This document shows, one piece after another, positions 49,665 through 58,608 of a stretch of DNA of 64,000 nt (position 1 is its first letter; the number at the start of each line of letters is the position of its first letter). The notes beneath the pieces are model-generated. The model saw only the letters and a list, made by a program, of their open reading frames with translations, did not search any database and was not told the origin of the DNA. Source of the DNA: Porphyromonas sp. oral taxon 278 str. W7784. GTDB taxonomy: Bacteria > Bacteroidota > Bacteroidia > Bacteroidales > Porphyromonadaceae. Location of the stretch: positions 1 through 64,000 of the forward strand of contig NZ_KI259225.1 in the NCBI RefSeq assembly GCF_000467855.2, written 5' to 3'. Position numbers and translations under genes: made by a program.

Positions 49665-50354
49665 ATGAAAAGAAAAGCATTACTATCCGCCCTTACCCTA
49701 GGTTCAGTCCTCGTCTTCAGTTCGAACACGCTCCTAGCACAGAAGAGCAAGAGGCCGGAGCTAGCAAAAGAAGGGCGTAATCTCGAAGAACTCCTCCCGA
49801 AAGGATGGGAAGCACAGCACGGCACTGGTGACTTAAACAAGGACGGCATCGAGGATATCATCCTCATCGCACACCCTAACTTTCCTGAGAACAAGAAGAA
49901 GAGAGACGACGGATATGAATACGATTTCAACCCCGCCATCCTTGCCGTCTACTTCGGATCACCCACAGGCGTCTACCAAAGATTCAAAGTATGGAAGGAG
50001 GCCATCCCACACCGGGAGGACGAATATACCGAGATCGGTGTCGAACTCTCCGTCACACCCAAGGGCGCTGTCGACTTCAACGTCAGCAGTTGGTCAAGCA
50101 TGGGGACCGCCGACACAGGCAGTACGACCTACAGATACCGCTACCAGTCGGGCGACTTCTACCTCATCGGCGAAGAGACTGGTTGGCACAACCGCATGAC
50201 GGGCGAAGGAGAAAAGACGAGCATCAATTACATCACAGGAAAAAAGTCCATCACGTCGGGGAACATGATCGAAAATACCAGCATGAAGACCAAGATCATT
50301 AAGCTCAAGAAAGAACCACTGCGGCGTCTCGGTTCCTTCACTATGCAGCCGTAG
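49665..50354 (+). CDS. Exported protein with a Ca-binding-like loop, unknown function
   Basis: The 229-residue product has a signal peptide ending near LLAQ. Residues about 52-65 (TGDLNKDGIEDIILI) form a D-x-N-x-D-G-x-x-D loop like the calcium loops of dockerin and VCBS/FG-GAP repeats. The remainder looks beta-rich (DFNVSSWSSMGTADTGSTTYRYRYQ). Not assigned to a family. It stands alone between the dtd operon and a strong hairpin. Confidence 0.72.
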   Translation: MKRKALLSALTLGSVLVFSSNTLLAQKSKRPELAKEGRNLEELLPKGWEAQHGTGDLNKDGIEDIILIAHPNFPENKKKRDDGYEYDFNPAILAVYFGSPTGVYQRFKVWKEAIPHREDEYTEIGVELSVTPKGAVDFNVSSWSSMGTADTGSTTYRYRYQSGDFYLIGEETGWHNRMTGEGEKTSINYITGKKSITSGNMIENTSMKTKIIKLKKEPLRRLGSFTMQP

Positions 50355-50386
50355 TGGTCGAAGAGACAGCCAAACCTACAAGCAAA

Positions 50387-50422
50387 AGCGAGCGAGGGGA
50401 CACGACACCCTCGCTCGCTCTT
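50387..50422 (+). terminator. Terminator after the exported-protein gene
   Basis: Perfect 12-base inverted repeat AGCGAGCGAGGG / CCCTCGCTCGCT (50387-50398 with 50408-50419), nine-base loop, followed by CTTCATT. Confidence 0.8.
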
Positions 50423-50513
50423 CATTAGAATGAAGAGGACTCCTGAAGCAAACCCGAGGCTCACCACAGGCGAAGACCGACTCCTTCCCCTGAAACAAAG
50501 CCACAGCTTATCG

Positions 50514-50521
50514 TATCTTTG
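50514..50521 (+). promoter_or_regulatory. TAnnTTTG promoter element for the acetyltransferase gene
   Basis: TATCTTTG, 40 bases before the ATG at 50562. Nine consecutive C (50536-50544) lie in the predicted leader, ending 17 bases before the start codon. Confidence 0.7.
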
Positions 50522-50561
50522 CGAAAAGCGTACTTCCCCCCCCCACCCTTCCCCTCAAGCA

Positions 50562-51149
50562 ATGACCCAAAAAGAACGCCGTCAAGCAGGACTCTACTTC
50601 TGCGCCCTCGACCCCGAGATTCACGAAGAGCGCCTCAGAGCACAGACACTCATCCAGCGCTACAACAGCTTAACCCCAGCCGAACATCAGGAAGCCGAAG
50701 AGATCATCCGTAGTCTTCTGGGGAGTATGGGTAAGCGATGCCACTTCGTCCCACCCGTCTTTTTCGACTACGGATCGAATGTCCACATCGGCGACTACAG
50801 CTTCGTCAATAGCAACTTCACCGCTCTGGATGCCGGACGCATTGAGATCGGTAGGCGTGTCTTCATCGGGCCCAACGTCAGTATCTATACTCCAACCCAC
50901 CCATTACTAGCAGAGGAGCGCAACACAGGCTATGAGCAAGGCAAGCCTGTCACGATCGGCGACAACGTTTGGATCGGTGGTTCGGTCACCATCCTAGGAG
51001 GCGTGACGATCGGTGACGGTGCAGTCATCGGCGCAGGTAGCGTAGTGACGCGTGACATACAGGCTAATAACATCGCCATCGGCAATCCCTGCCGTCCGCT
51101 TCGCCCCATCACGGAGGACGATCGTGTGCTTAGTGAGCTCGGAGATTAG
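50562..51149 (+). CDS. Sugar O-acetyltransferase of the maltose/galactoside acetyltransferase family
   Basis: Trimeric left-handed beta-helix enzyme that moves acetyl from acetyl-CoA to a sugar hydroxyl. The 195 residues start with the Mac domain (about 1-55), then hexapeptide repeats (GSNVHIGDYSFVNSNFTALD, GDNVWIGGSVTILGG, GDGAVIGAGSVVTRD). The catalytic His is in IYTPTHPL. The frame is open to 50430, but the promoter at 50514 lies within the extension, so ATG 50562 is used. Maltose is plausible given the alpha-glucan genes in the window, but the acceptor is not shown. Confidence 0.9.
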   Translation: MTQKERRQAGLYFCALDPEIHEERLRAQTLIQRYNSLTPAEHQEAEEIIRSLLGSMGKRCHFVPPVFFDYGSNVHIGDYSFVNSNFTALDAGRIEIGRRVFIGPNVSIYTPTHPLLAEERNTGYEQGKPVTIGDNVWIGGSVTILGGVTIGDGAVIGAGSVVTRDIQANNIAIGNPCRPLRPITEDDRVLSELGD

Positions 51150-51165
51150 CGGAGAAACGCTCCGA

Positions 51166-51181
51166 CGTTCCACGTGGAGCA
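51166..51181. promoter_or_regulatory. parS-like palindrome 2
   Basis: CGTTCCACGTGGAGCA matches TGTTCCACGTGGAACA at 14 of 16 positions with an intact CCACGTGG core. It is 1.84 kb from site 1, and both are preceded by AAACGCTCC-like sequence. Confidence 0.45.
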
Positions 51182-51211
51182 CGGGCCAAGTGACCGACGT
51201 AATAGAATGCC

Positions 51212-51219
51212 TATCTTTG
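51212..51219 (+). promoter_or_regulatory. TAnnTTTG promoter element for the CCA/poly(A) polymerase gene
   Basis: TATCTTTG, 31 bases before the ATG at 51251. Confidence 0.72.
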
Positions 51220-51250
51220 CAGGCGAAAAAGAATTAGAATAAGACCACGG

Positions 51251-52717
51251 ATGCTTAGCGAAGATTTGATTTACGACAAGGTCGATACTCCCCTCTTCCA
51301 TCTCATAGGAGAAGCGGCGGATGAACTAGGAGTCGACGCCTACATCGTAGGAGGCTATGTGCGCGATCTCCTACTCTACCGCCCCTCGAAGGATATAGAC
51401 ATCGTCTCCATCGGCCGAGGGATCGACCTGGCTCAAGCGGTAGCACGGCGACTTGGACGGGGAGCACACATCACGACCTTCGCACGCTTTGGCACCGCTC
51501 AAGTAAAACAAGGCGACCTTGAACTAGAATTCGTCGGTGCCCGACGGGAGAGCTACAGCCCCGATAGCCGTAAGCCCTTCGTCGAGGACGGCACACTCCA
51601 GGAGGATCAAGAGCGCCGAGACTTCACGATCAATGCTCTTGCGATCTCACTCAACGCAGACTCCTTCGGCACGCTCATTGATCCCTTCGACGGACTTACC
51701 GATCTCGAGGAACTGACGCTTCGTACTCCACTAGATCCCGACATCACATTCAGCGATGACCCGCTACGTATGATGCGGGCGATACGCTTTGCTTCGCAGC
51801 TGGGCTTCTTTATCGATCCCGACACCTTCGCCGCTATCGGGCGCAATGCTAAGCGTATCGAGATCGTCTCTGCCGAACGAATATCCACCGAGTTCAATAA
51901 GATCCTCCTCTCCCCTCGCCCATCAATAGGGCTGGAGCTCTTTGAGCAGACGGGGCTAATGGCCGAAGTATTCCCCGAACTTCTTGAACTCAAGGGCGCC
52001 GAGACCCGTGATGGCATCGGTCATAAGGACAACCTTACCCATACTTATAAGGTAGTCGACAACATGGCTAAGGCGCTCTCCGCCTCTCGCCCTGGAGAAG
52101 AGATGAACCTCTGGCTACTGTGGGCTGCTCTCCTGCATGACATCGGCAAGCCACGTACGAAGCGCTTCGACAAGCGCCTCGGCTGGACCTTCCACAATCA
52201 TAATTTCATCGGGATGAAGATGGTGGCAAAGATCTTCCGCCGTCTACGCCTTCCGCTGGATCATAAGATGCACTACGTGGAGAAGCTTATTGATCTTCAC
52301 ATGCGACCTGCTACACTCGTCGACGAAGGTGTCACTGATTCGGCGGTGCGCCGTCTACTCTTCGAGGCAGGTGATGACATAGATGACCTGATGCTCCTCG
52401 TAGAAGCAGATATCACCAGCAAGAATCCCCAGCGCGTCCGTAAGTACCTGGATAACTACAAACTGGTACGTAGGAAGCTCATCGACATAGAAGAGAAGGA
52501 CCGAATACGGAACTTCCAGCCTCCGATCTCAGGGCAGATGATCATGGATACCTTTGCACTCACTCCCTGCCGTGAGGTAGGCTTGATCAAGGATGCCATC
52601 AAGGACGCCATCCTCGACGGCACCATCCCCAACGAGTATGAGCCAGCCTACGCCTTCATGCTTCGAGAAGCAGAAGCGCTTGGTCTGCACCCCAAGAACT
52701 CGGGCAAGGCTGAATAA
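51251..52717 (+). CDS. CCA tRNA nucleotidyltransferase / poly(A) polymerase family with HD domain
   Basis: Class II nucleotidyltransferase expected to add or repair the CCA end of tRNAs. The 488 residues contain the catalytic head (YIVGGYVRDLLL, then the metal-binding DIDIVS), the RRDFTINALAIS motif and a neck domain RFASQLGF. A C-terminal HD domain follows (LLHDIGKPRTK; HNHNFIG), which marks a phosphohydrolase activity in related enzymes. CCA addition cannot be separated from poly(A) addition by sequence reading alone; as no other is seen, the CCA role is more likely. Confidence 0.92.
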   Translation: MLSEDLIYDKVDTPLFHLIGEAADELGVDAYIVGGYVRDLLLYRPSKDIDIVSIGRGIDLAQAVARRLGRGAHITTFARFGTAQVKQGDLELEFVGARRESYSPDSRKPFVEDGTLQEDQERRDFTINALAISLNADSFGTLIDPFDGLTDLEELTLRTPLDPDITFSDDPLRMMRAIRFASQLGFFIDPDTFAAIGRNAKRIEIVSAERISTEFNKILLSPRPSIGLELFEQTGLMAEVFPELLELKGAETRDGIGHKDNLTHTYKVVDNMAKALSASRPGEEMNLWLLWAALLHDIGKPRTKRFDKRLGWTFHNHNFIGMKMVAKIFRRLRLPLDHKMHYVEKLIDLHMRPATLVDEGVTDSAVRRLLFEAGDDIDDLMLLVEADITSKNPQRVRKYLDNYKLVRRKLIDIEEKDRIRNFQPPISGQMIMDTFALTPCREVGLIKDAIKDAILDGTIPNEYEPAYAFMLREAEALGLHPKNSGKAE

Positions 52718-52835
52718 AGCACCCTACAGGGAAGAACAGCCCTTCACATAGAGAAGGATCGCCCAAGCATAGAGGAAGGCGCTCACAGCGCTTCTATAGA
52801 CTTCACAGGGCACTCCCCTACCCTACCGATACAGC

Positions 52836-52880
52836 AAGCCCCCACTCCATACCCTGCGGTATGAAGTGGGGGCTTTACTT
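52836..52880. terminator. Bidirectional terminator between convergent genes
   Basis: Eighteen-base inverted repeat with one mismatch (52836-52853 with 52858-52875), loop CTGC, followed by TACTTTC. It separates the CCA gene (plus) from the phosphorylase gene (minus). Confidence 0.85.
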
Positions 52881-52910
52881 TCGGTGACTGTGCTTAGTCG
52901 GGAAGGCTTA

Positions 52911-55484
52911 CTAAAGCGCTACCCAACGTACGAGAGCGAAGTCCATGCGGTGTGGGAGCTCAGGGTGCGTAGGCACGATACGGATCGCACGCTTGTAGAG
53001 TCCGGGGCGAGACTGAGTGAAGGCGAGTTCGTATACCTCCTTCGTGCCCTCCTTCTCTACAAGGCGGAGAGGCGTCTTAGCCACCAGACGGAGCTTGCCA
53101 TCAGCTTCCTCACGAGCGTCTACCAGTTCTACCTCGAGGTCGCAAGAGAGGCTTGCCTTGTCGAGTACCAGGCGAATGGTCTCGTGGGTGCCCGTATAGC
53201 GCTCGTTGGATACATTGGACGAATTACCTGAGTCTTCGACAGAGACGATACGAAGGCTATCCCATTCGCTCGCTACGGCACGCTTCCAATCGACTAGCTC
53301 ACGTGCGATCTTATTCCCATTGGCGTGAAGATGCGCCGAGCGGGCAGCAAGCCCCGTGTAGAAGCGGTCGAAGTAATCGTCCATCATACGACGCATCGTG
53401 TAGTGAGGTGCGATGAAGTTCATCGAGTTCTTCATCGTCTGTACCCACCCATCAGAATAGGGCTTCCCTTCACGATTGAAGTATAGAGGTACGATCTCCT
53501 TCTCCAGAAGGTCGTAGATCGTCGTAGCGTCGAGCTTATCCTGCAGCGTCTGATTGCTGTAGGTACGCTTGTCGGTGAGTGCCCAACCGGCACCCTTGCG
53601 GTAGCCTTCGTACCACCACCCGTCGAGGACCGAGAGATTGAGTACACCATTCATCTCTGCCTTCTCACCCGACGTACCCGAAGCTTCGAGAGGTCGTGTA
53701 GGGGTGTTCATCCAGATATCGACCCCAGCGATGAGCTTGCTCGCCAGACGCATGTCGTAGTTCTCGAGGAAGATGATCTTACCTAGGAACTCTGGACGAC
53801 GGCTGATCTCTAGGATGTACTTGATGAGTCCCTGACCGCCACCATCAGCAGGGTGTGCCTTACCGGTGAAGAGGAACTGCACCGGGTACTTAGGATTGTT
53901 GACGATGCGCTCCAGACGCTCTAGGTCGGTGAAGAGCAGGTGTGCACGCTTATAGGTAGCGAAGCGACGACCGAAGCCGATGAGCAGAGCGTTGGGGTTG
54001 ATTCCCTCGAGGACGGAGACCGTCGTCTCGGGGTCACCGCTATTGCGGATCCACTTCTCGCCGTAGAAGGAACGGATATGCTCGACGAGGCGAAGCTTGA
54101 TACTCTGATGCGTCTCCCAGAGCACTTCGTTGGGGATCTGCTGCACCTTAGCCCAAGTATCTTCGCTCGTCTGGTGCTTGAGGTAATCTTCGCCGAAGTA
54201 CTTGCGATAGAAGTCCTGCCATTCAGCCGAAGCCCATGTAGGAAGGTGCACACCATTAGTGACATAGCCCACATGAAGCTCTTCGGGGAAGAAGCCCTTC
54301 CACACGGGTGCGAACATCTCCTGAGACACCTTGCCATGCAGGAGGCTCACACCATTGGCTTCCTGACAGGTGTTCAGAGCGAAGACGCTCATGGAGAACT
54401 TCTCATTGCTATCGGGGCACTCACGGCCGAGGCTCACGAAGTCATGCCACGAGATGCCGAGGCGGTCGGGTAGATGCCCGAGATACTTACCCAGGATATC
54501 CTCTGCGAAGTAGTCGTGCCCAGCGGGGACAGGCGTATGTACCGTGTAGATCGAAGATGCACGTACCAGCTCCAGAGCTTCGTCGAAGGGAAGGCCTTCG
54601 CCCTCTACGTAGTCGACCAGACGCTGAGCGTTCATGAAGGCAGCGTGCCCTTCGTTCATGTGGTAGACATCCTTCGAGATGCCGAGCTTCTTCAGCAGGA
54701 GGACACCGCCGATACCGAGCAGGAATTCCTGCTTCAGACGATTCTCCCAGTCACCTCCATAGAGCTTGTGGGTGATGGGGCGATCCCATTCGCTATTCTG
54801 AGCAATATCTGTATCGAGGAGGTAGAGGCTGATACGTCCGACGTTGACCTTCCACACGTGGCAGGCGACGACGTGCGTAGCGTAAGGCACTTCGAGGACC
54901 ATAGGCGTCTTGCCGTCAGCTTCGAAGACCTGTTCGATGGGGAGCTGCGTGAAGTCCTGAGCTTCGTAGGTAGCTTCCTGCTGACCTTCAGGGCTAAGGG
55001 TCTGCGTGAAGTAACCATAGCGGTAGAGGAAGCCCACTGCTGTCAGGCGGACGTTGCTGTCGCTGGCCTCCTTGAGGTAGTCCCCTGCTAGGACACCCAG
55101 ACCACCCGAATAGATCTTGAGGATGTTCGTCAGCCCGTACTCCATGCTGAAGTAGGCTACCGAAGGGCGCTTCGTATCAGCGGGCTCAGCCAGGTAGGCA
55201 CGGAAGTCTGCATATACATCGTCGAGCTCGGCCGTAAAGCTCTTGTCTGCGATGAGCGCAGCGATCTCCTCGGAGGAGAGCTGGCGTGTGAGTGTCACGG
55301 GGTTGCCTTCTGTTGCCTCCCAGAGCTCAGGGGAGAGACGGCGGAAGAGGTTTTGAGCCTTGGGGTTCCATACCCACCAGAGGTTGTGTGCCAGTTCATC
55401 CAGTCTACGGAGCTCTTCGGGGAGCTGTGCGTAAGCATAGATGTTAGTCCATACGGGCTCGTTGGCACGCTTGGTTACGATCAT
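52911..55484 (-). CDS. glgP: Alpha-glucan phosphorylase (GT35, DUF3417-containing)
   Basis: PLP enzyme that releases glucose-1-phosphate from glycogen or maltodextrin. The 857 residues start with the DUF3417 module (WTNIYAYAQLPEELRRLDELAHNLWW in two adjoining blocks) typical of the short-form phosphorylases of Bacteroidota. GT35 phrases follow: YFSMEYGLTNILKIYSGGLGVLAGD, HMNEGHAAF, and the PLP-lysine region EASGTSGEKAEMNGVLNLSV. It can use dextrins delivered by the susB-SusCD locus in this window. Own promoter at 55538. Confidence 0.94.
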   Translation of the reverse strand: MIVTKRANEPVWTNIYAYAQLPEELRRLDELAHNLWWVWNPKAQNLFRRLSPELWEATEGNPVTLTRQLSSEEIAALIADKSFTAELDDVYADFRAYLAEPADTKRPSVAYFSMEYGLTNILKIYSGGLGVLAGDYLKEASDSNVRLTAVGFLYRYGYFTQTLSPEGQQEATYEAQDFTQLPIEQVFEADGKTPMVLEVPYATHVVACHVWKVNVGRISLYLLDTDIAQNSEWDRPITHKLYGGDWENRLKQEFLLGIGGVLLLKKLGISKDVYHMNEGHAAFMNAQRLVDYVEGEGLPFDEALELVRASSIYTVHTPVPAGHDYFAEDILGKYLGHLPDRLGISWHDFVSLGRECPDSNEKFSMSVFALNTCQEANGVSLLHGKVSQEMFAPVWKGFFPEELHVGYVTNGVHLPTWASAEWQDFYRKYFGEDYLKHQTSEDTWAKVQQIPNEVLWETHQSIKLRLVEHIRSFYGEKWIRNSGDPETTVSVLEGINPNALLIGFGRRFATYKRAHLLFTDLERLERIVNNPKYPVQFLFTGKAHPADGGGQGLIKYILEISRRPEFLGKIIFLENYDMRLASKLIAGVDIWMNTPTRPLEASGTSGEKAEMNGVLNLSVLDGWWYEGYRKGAGWALTDKRTYSNQTLQDKLDATTIYDLLEKEIVPLYFNREGKPYSDGWVQTMKNSMNFIAPHYTMRRMMDDYFDRFYTGLAARSAHLHANGNKIARELVDWKRAVASEWDSLRIVSVEDSGNSSNVSNERYTGTHETIRLVLDKASLSCDLEVELVDAREEADGKLRLVAKTPLRLVEKEGTKEVYELAFTQSRPGLYKRAIRIVPTHPELPHRMDFALVRWVAL

Positions 55485-55537
55485 GAGTTAAAGCTTCTTT
55501 GCAATAAAAGTGATGTTAATTACCTATTTCTAGGGCG

Positions 55538-55545
55538 CAAAGGTA
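55538..55545 (-). promoter_or_regulatory. TAnnTTTG promoter element for glgP
   Basis: Minus-strand TACCTTTG, 53 bases before the ATG at 55484; exact consensus match. Confidence 0.7.
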
Positions 55546-55716
55546 CAGATAATTAATTACCTACCTCTCTACTAGCTAAGTAGCCTCTCTCCCCCACTCC
55601 CCGACGCCTCCCGCCCCATACCTTAGGGCACCTCCCTCCTCCCCCTCAAGGCGTCTTTCCCCACCCCTTCTATCCACCTCCATTCACCCTCTCGACGCCC
55701 CCCTTCCGACACCCTC

Positions 55717-55813
55717 AAAAACCGACCTACGGTAGGTCGTCAAAAAACCTACTGTAGGTCGCCTGAGACGACCTACCGTGGGTCGCAAGGCGACCCACAG
55801 TAGGTTTCCAAAA
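55717..55813. repeat. 97-bp nested palindromic element, copy C
   Basis: Four quasi-palindromes CGACCTAC-N-GTAGGTCG with centres at 55731, 55753, 55777 and 55799 (spacing 22, 24, 22). Left end AAAAAC as in copy A. It lies between the divergent promoters of glgP and the exported-protein gene. The rest of 55546-55971 is low-complexity C-rich sequence with no gene. Confidence 0.88.
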
Positions 55814-55971
55814 CACCCCACGACAGCCCCCTCCAGCGAGACACCCTACAGCTCCCCTTTCTCTACATAGATACCCCCCTCTGTTTCCCAAGGCATCTTC
55901 CCCCTCCTCCGAGCCTCGATTTTTCCCCTTCGCCACCACGCCTCCAAACTAGGCGGATAAGTAGCTTATCG

Positions 55972-55979
55972 TATCTTTG
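55972..55979 (+). promoter_or_regulatory. TAnnTTTG promoter element for the exported protein at 56029
   Basis: TATCTTTG, 49 bases before the ATG; exact consensus match. Confidence 0.7.
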
Positions 55980-56028
55980 CCCTTCGACTGGACAGAGACT
56001 CTGCCAACCAAATTACCTCAATACAGCT

Positions 56029-57021
56029 ATGCGCAATTACCTCTATTTATTCTTGGTGCTTCTGCTTGGGGGCGGAAGTAGCTTCGCTCAGACAGCCGTC
56101 ACGACCGTCGCAGGACAGACCTTCCACCTGGGGGATAGCCTCACGATTGGCCTGCCTCACATACCGAGGGGAAGGTACCGAACCATTCATCCTTCATCGT
56201 GGGAATATCGGGAGATTCCAGCTTTCACGAAAGGAAAACTCAAATGGCATATCCCCTCCCCAAAGAGAAATATCTTTGGGAATCTCATACCACAAGACAC
56301 TGTGTACTTCCTCAATCACCCAAAGTTCCCCAAGGATAGCCTCATTGTTTACCTTGGTGAGGCTGTGCAGAAGGGGGAAATCGTGACTGCTCCAGTAGAG
56401 CACACGCCTCTCTACCCAGAGGCCGTGGAGCTTCTCCCTGAGGACTATGTCCCCGCACTCATCAAGGCGGGCTACACGACGTACACAGATGTAGCGATCA
56501 AGGCCTATGCTCAATCCTTGGGGAATAGTGGGTCATCACATACCACTGTGAATAACCCTTTTGAATATCAGCGACAACGGGCTATTCTTCTGGAAAAGCT
56601 AAAGGAAGCCGTGGAGAAGTTCGATCTAAACCGAGTCTACTATGCACGGCATCAGCTCACCACTGATGGGTATGATTTCACACGCTCTGGCTACCCTTGG
56701 GCAGAGTTATACGGGCCTGCCGTCCCCTTCCTTTCTACTTCAGGTGACGATAGGGTATCGCTCTACCTCGCCACACAGCAGAGAGTACCCTTCATCAGCG
56801 TACCTGCTGAGCGAGCCGAAAGCTATGAGAAGCGCTCTGGTACTCTGGGGCATAATGCCCATACACTCTATGCACGGGTTTACTTCCGACTGCTCCCTGC
56901 CGAGAGCTATACAGAAGACGGTAGCCGTGTCTACCGAACGAATATCAACTACCTCGGGCTCGACCTCTACGAATATCCGCACTGCGCCTACTACCACTTG
57001 GGCTCAGGTAAGGCAGAGTGA
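56029..57021 (+). CDS. Exported protein of unknown function
   Basis: The 330-residue product has a signal peptide ending near SSFAQ. No known domain is recognised. The mature part mixes beta-strand-like segments (FHLGDSLTIGLPHIP; HTLYARVYFRLLPAESY) and one amphipathic helix (QRQRAILLEKLKEAVEKFD). It has its own promoter and a strong terminator, so it is a single-gene unit. It occupies the position where murG and ftsW would be expected upstream of murC in the dcw order of relatives. Confidence 0.75.
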   Translation: MRNYLYLFLVLLLGGGSSFAQTAVTTVAGQTFHLGDSLTIGLPHIPRGRYRTIHPSSWEYREIPAFTKGKLKWHIPSPKRNIFGNLIPQDTVYFLNHPKFPKDSLIVYLGEAVQKGEIVTAPVEHTPLYPEAVELLPEDYVPALIKAGYTTYTDVAIKAYAQSLGNSGSSHTTVNNPFEYQRQRAILLEKLKEAVEKFDLNRVYYARHQLTTDGYDFTRSGYPWAELYGPAVPFLSTSGDDRVSLYLATQQRVPFISVPAERAESYEKRSGTLGHNAHTLYARVYFRLLPAESYTEDGSRVYRTNINYLGLDLYEYPHCAYYHLGSGKAE

Positions 57022-57048
57022 TCGTCCACCCTTCCCTAGTACATATAG

Positions 57049-57095
57049 AAAGGCAGAGGCCTCAGCACACGCTGCGTGCTGAGGCCTCTGCTTTC
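57049..57095 (+). terminator. Terminator after the exported-protein gene
   Basis: Perfect 16-base inverted repeat (57053-57068 with 57076-57091), seven-base loop, A before and TTTCTTC after. Confidence 0.9.
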
Positions 57096-57190
57096 TTCTT
57101 CCCTTACCCATTTGTCCCGCCTTCCCTAAGGGATGGGAAGGACTTATACGCTCGATATAAGAGTCTGGAGGCGTAGTGTTACTTTCTTTG

Positions 57191-57198
57191 TACCTTTG
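57191..57198 (+). promoter_or_regulatory. TAnnTTTG promoter element for murC-ftsQAZ
   Basis: TACCTTTG, 28 bases before the murC ATG. With a terminator upstream it shows that this division cluster starts here. Confidence 0.72.
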
Positions 57199-57225
57199 CG
57201 TAAAATGGTAAAATAGAGATACAGC

Positions 57226-58608
57226 ATGAAGCTATACTTTGTCGGTATCGGTGGCATAGGCATGAGTGCGCTGGTACGCTACTTCCTCAGCAAAGGGGAC
57301 GACGTAGCGGGCTATGACTTGACACCTTCGCCTCTGACCAAAGCACTCACCGAAGAGGGTGCACTGATCCACTACGAAGATGATCCCGAGCTCATCCCTG
57401 AGCCCTTCCGCAGTCCAGATACCTTGGTCGTCTTCACCCCTGCTGTACCTCGAGATCATCGGGAGCTGAACTTCTTCATCCATCAGGGTAATAGGGTGAT
57501 CAAGCGAGCAGAGCTCCTGGGCGACTTGACCCGCCGAGAGCGTGGGCTCTGTGTCGCTGGTACCCATGGCAAGACCACGACCTCTACCCTGCTGGCTCAC
57601 CTTCTGCGCTCGAGCCACGTAGACTGTCACGCCTTCCTCGGGGGGATCTCCAATAACTACCAGACCAACTGCCTCATCTCTGAGAAGAGCGACTATGCGG
57701 TGATCGAAGCGGATGAGTTCGATCGCTCCTTCCATCACCTCTCCCCATATATAGCTGTCATCACCTCGGCAGATCCCGATCACCTCGACATATACCACAC
57801 GGCCGAAGCCTACCGTGAGAGCTTCGAGCACTTCACCTCGCTCATCTCCTCCGAGGGTGCGCTGGTGATGAAGAAGGGTATACCCGTGACTCCAAGGCTG
57901 AAGGAGGGTACCCGCCTCTTCACCTATACTACGGGTGACGAAGAAGCGGACTTCTGGGGTGATCATATAGAGATACGTGAGGGGCACCTCTTCTTCGACT
58001 GGCACTACCCCGCTCTAGACGGGCAGCCTGCAGGCTCGCTCCACGTAGAGCTCGGTGTACCCCTACTCATCAATGTGGAGAACGCTGTAGCAGCGATGGC
58101 CGTGGCTTACCTCTGTGGAGCCCGTCTCGACGAACTGAGTCAAGGCGTGGCTTCCTTCCGTGGAGTCTACCGACGCTTCGACCGTATCATTGATGACCCT
58201 AGATGTGTGCTCATCGATGACTATGCGCATCACCCCAATGAGCTTGACCCCAGCATCCGCTCCGTGCGTCAGCTCTATCCTGACCGCAAGATCCTCGGGA
58301 TCTTCCAGCCCCATCTCTATAGCCGTACGCAGGACTTCTACAGGGAGTTCGCCCACAGCCTAGACCAGCTCGACGAAGTGATCCTGCTCGATATCTATCC
58401 AGCACGTGAACTGCCGATCCCTGGGGTCACCTCCCATCTGATCGCCGAAGCTATGGAGCATAAGGATGTCGTCGTCCTCCCCAAGGAAGGACTCCTACCC
58501 CACCTACGCTCCCTCGCTTCGCTCCCTGAAGTCATCCTGATGGTAGGCGCAGGAGACATCGATCGTCTCGTGCCTCAAGTCGCCGAAGAGATCCGCCAGC
58601 GCCTATGA
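57226..58608 (+). CDS. murC: UDP-N-acetylmuramate--L-alanine ligase MurC
   Basis: First amino-acid ligase in peptidoglycan precursor synthesis. The 460 residues show the N-terminal UDP-binding motif FVGIGGIGMSAL, the ATP loop AGTHGKTTTSTLLAH at about 110-124, EADEFDRSF, and DDYAHHPNE with the C-terminal domain FQPHLYSRT. Its stop overlaps the ftsQ start by 4 bases, so it is coupled to the division genes. Confidence 0.96.
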   Translation: MKLYFVGIGGIGMSALVRYFLSKGDDVAGYDLTPSPLTKALTEEGALIHYEDDPELIPEPFRSPDTLVVFTPAVPRDHRELNFFIHQGNRVIKRAELLGDLTRRERGLCVAGTHGKTTTSTLLAHLLRSSHVDCHAFLGGISNNYQTNCLISEKSDYAVIEADEFDRSFHHLSPYIAVITSADPDHLDIYHTAEAYRESFEHFTSLISSEGALVMKKGIPVTPRLKEGTRLFTYTTGDEEADFWGDHIEIREGHLFFDWHYPALDGQPAGSLHVELGVPLLINVENAVAAMAVAYLCGARLDELSQGVASFRGVYRRFDRIIDDPRCVLIDDYAHHPNELDPSIRSVRQLYPDRKILGIFQPHLYSRTQDFYREFAHSLDQLDEVILLDIYPARELPIPGVTSHLIAEAMEHKDVVVLPKEGLLPHLRSLASLPEVILMVGAGDIDRLVPQVAEEIRQRL

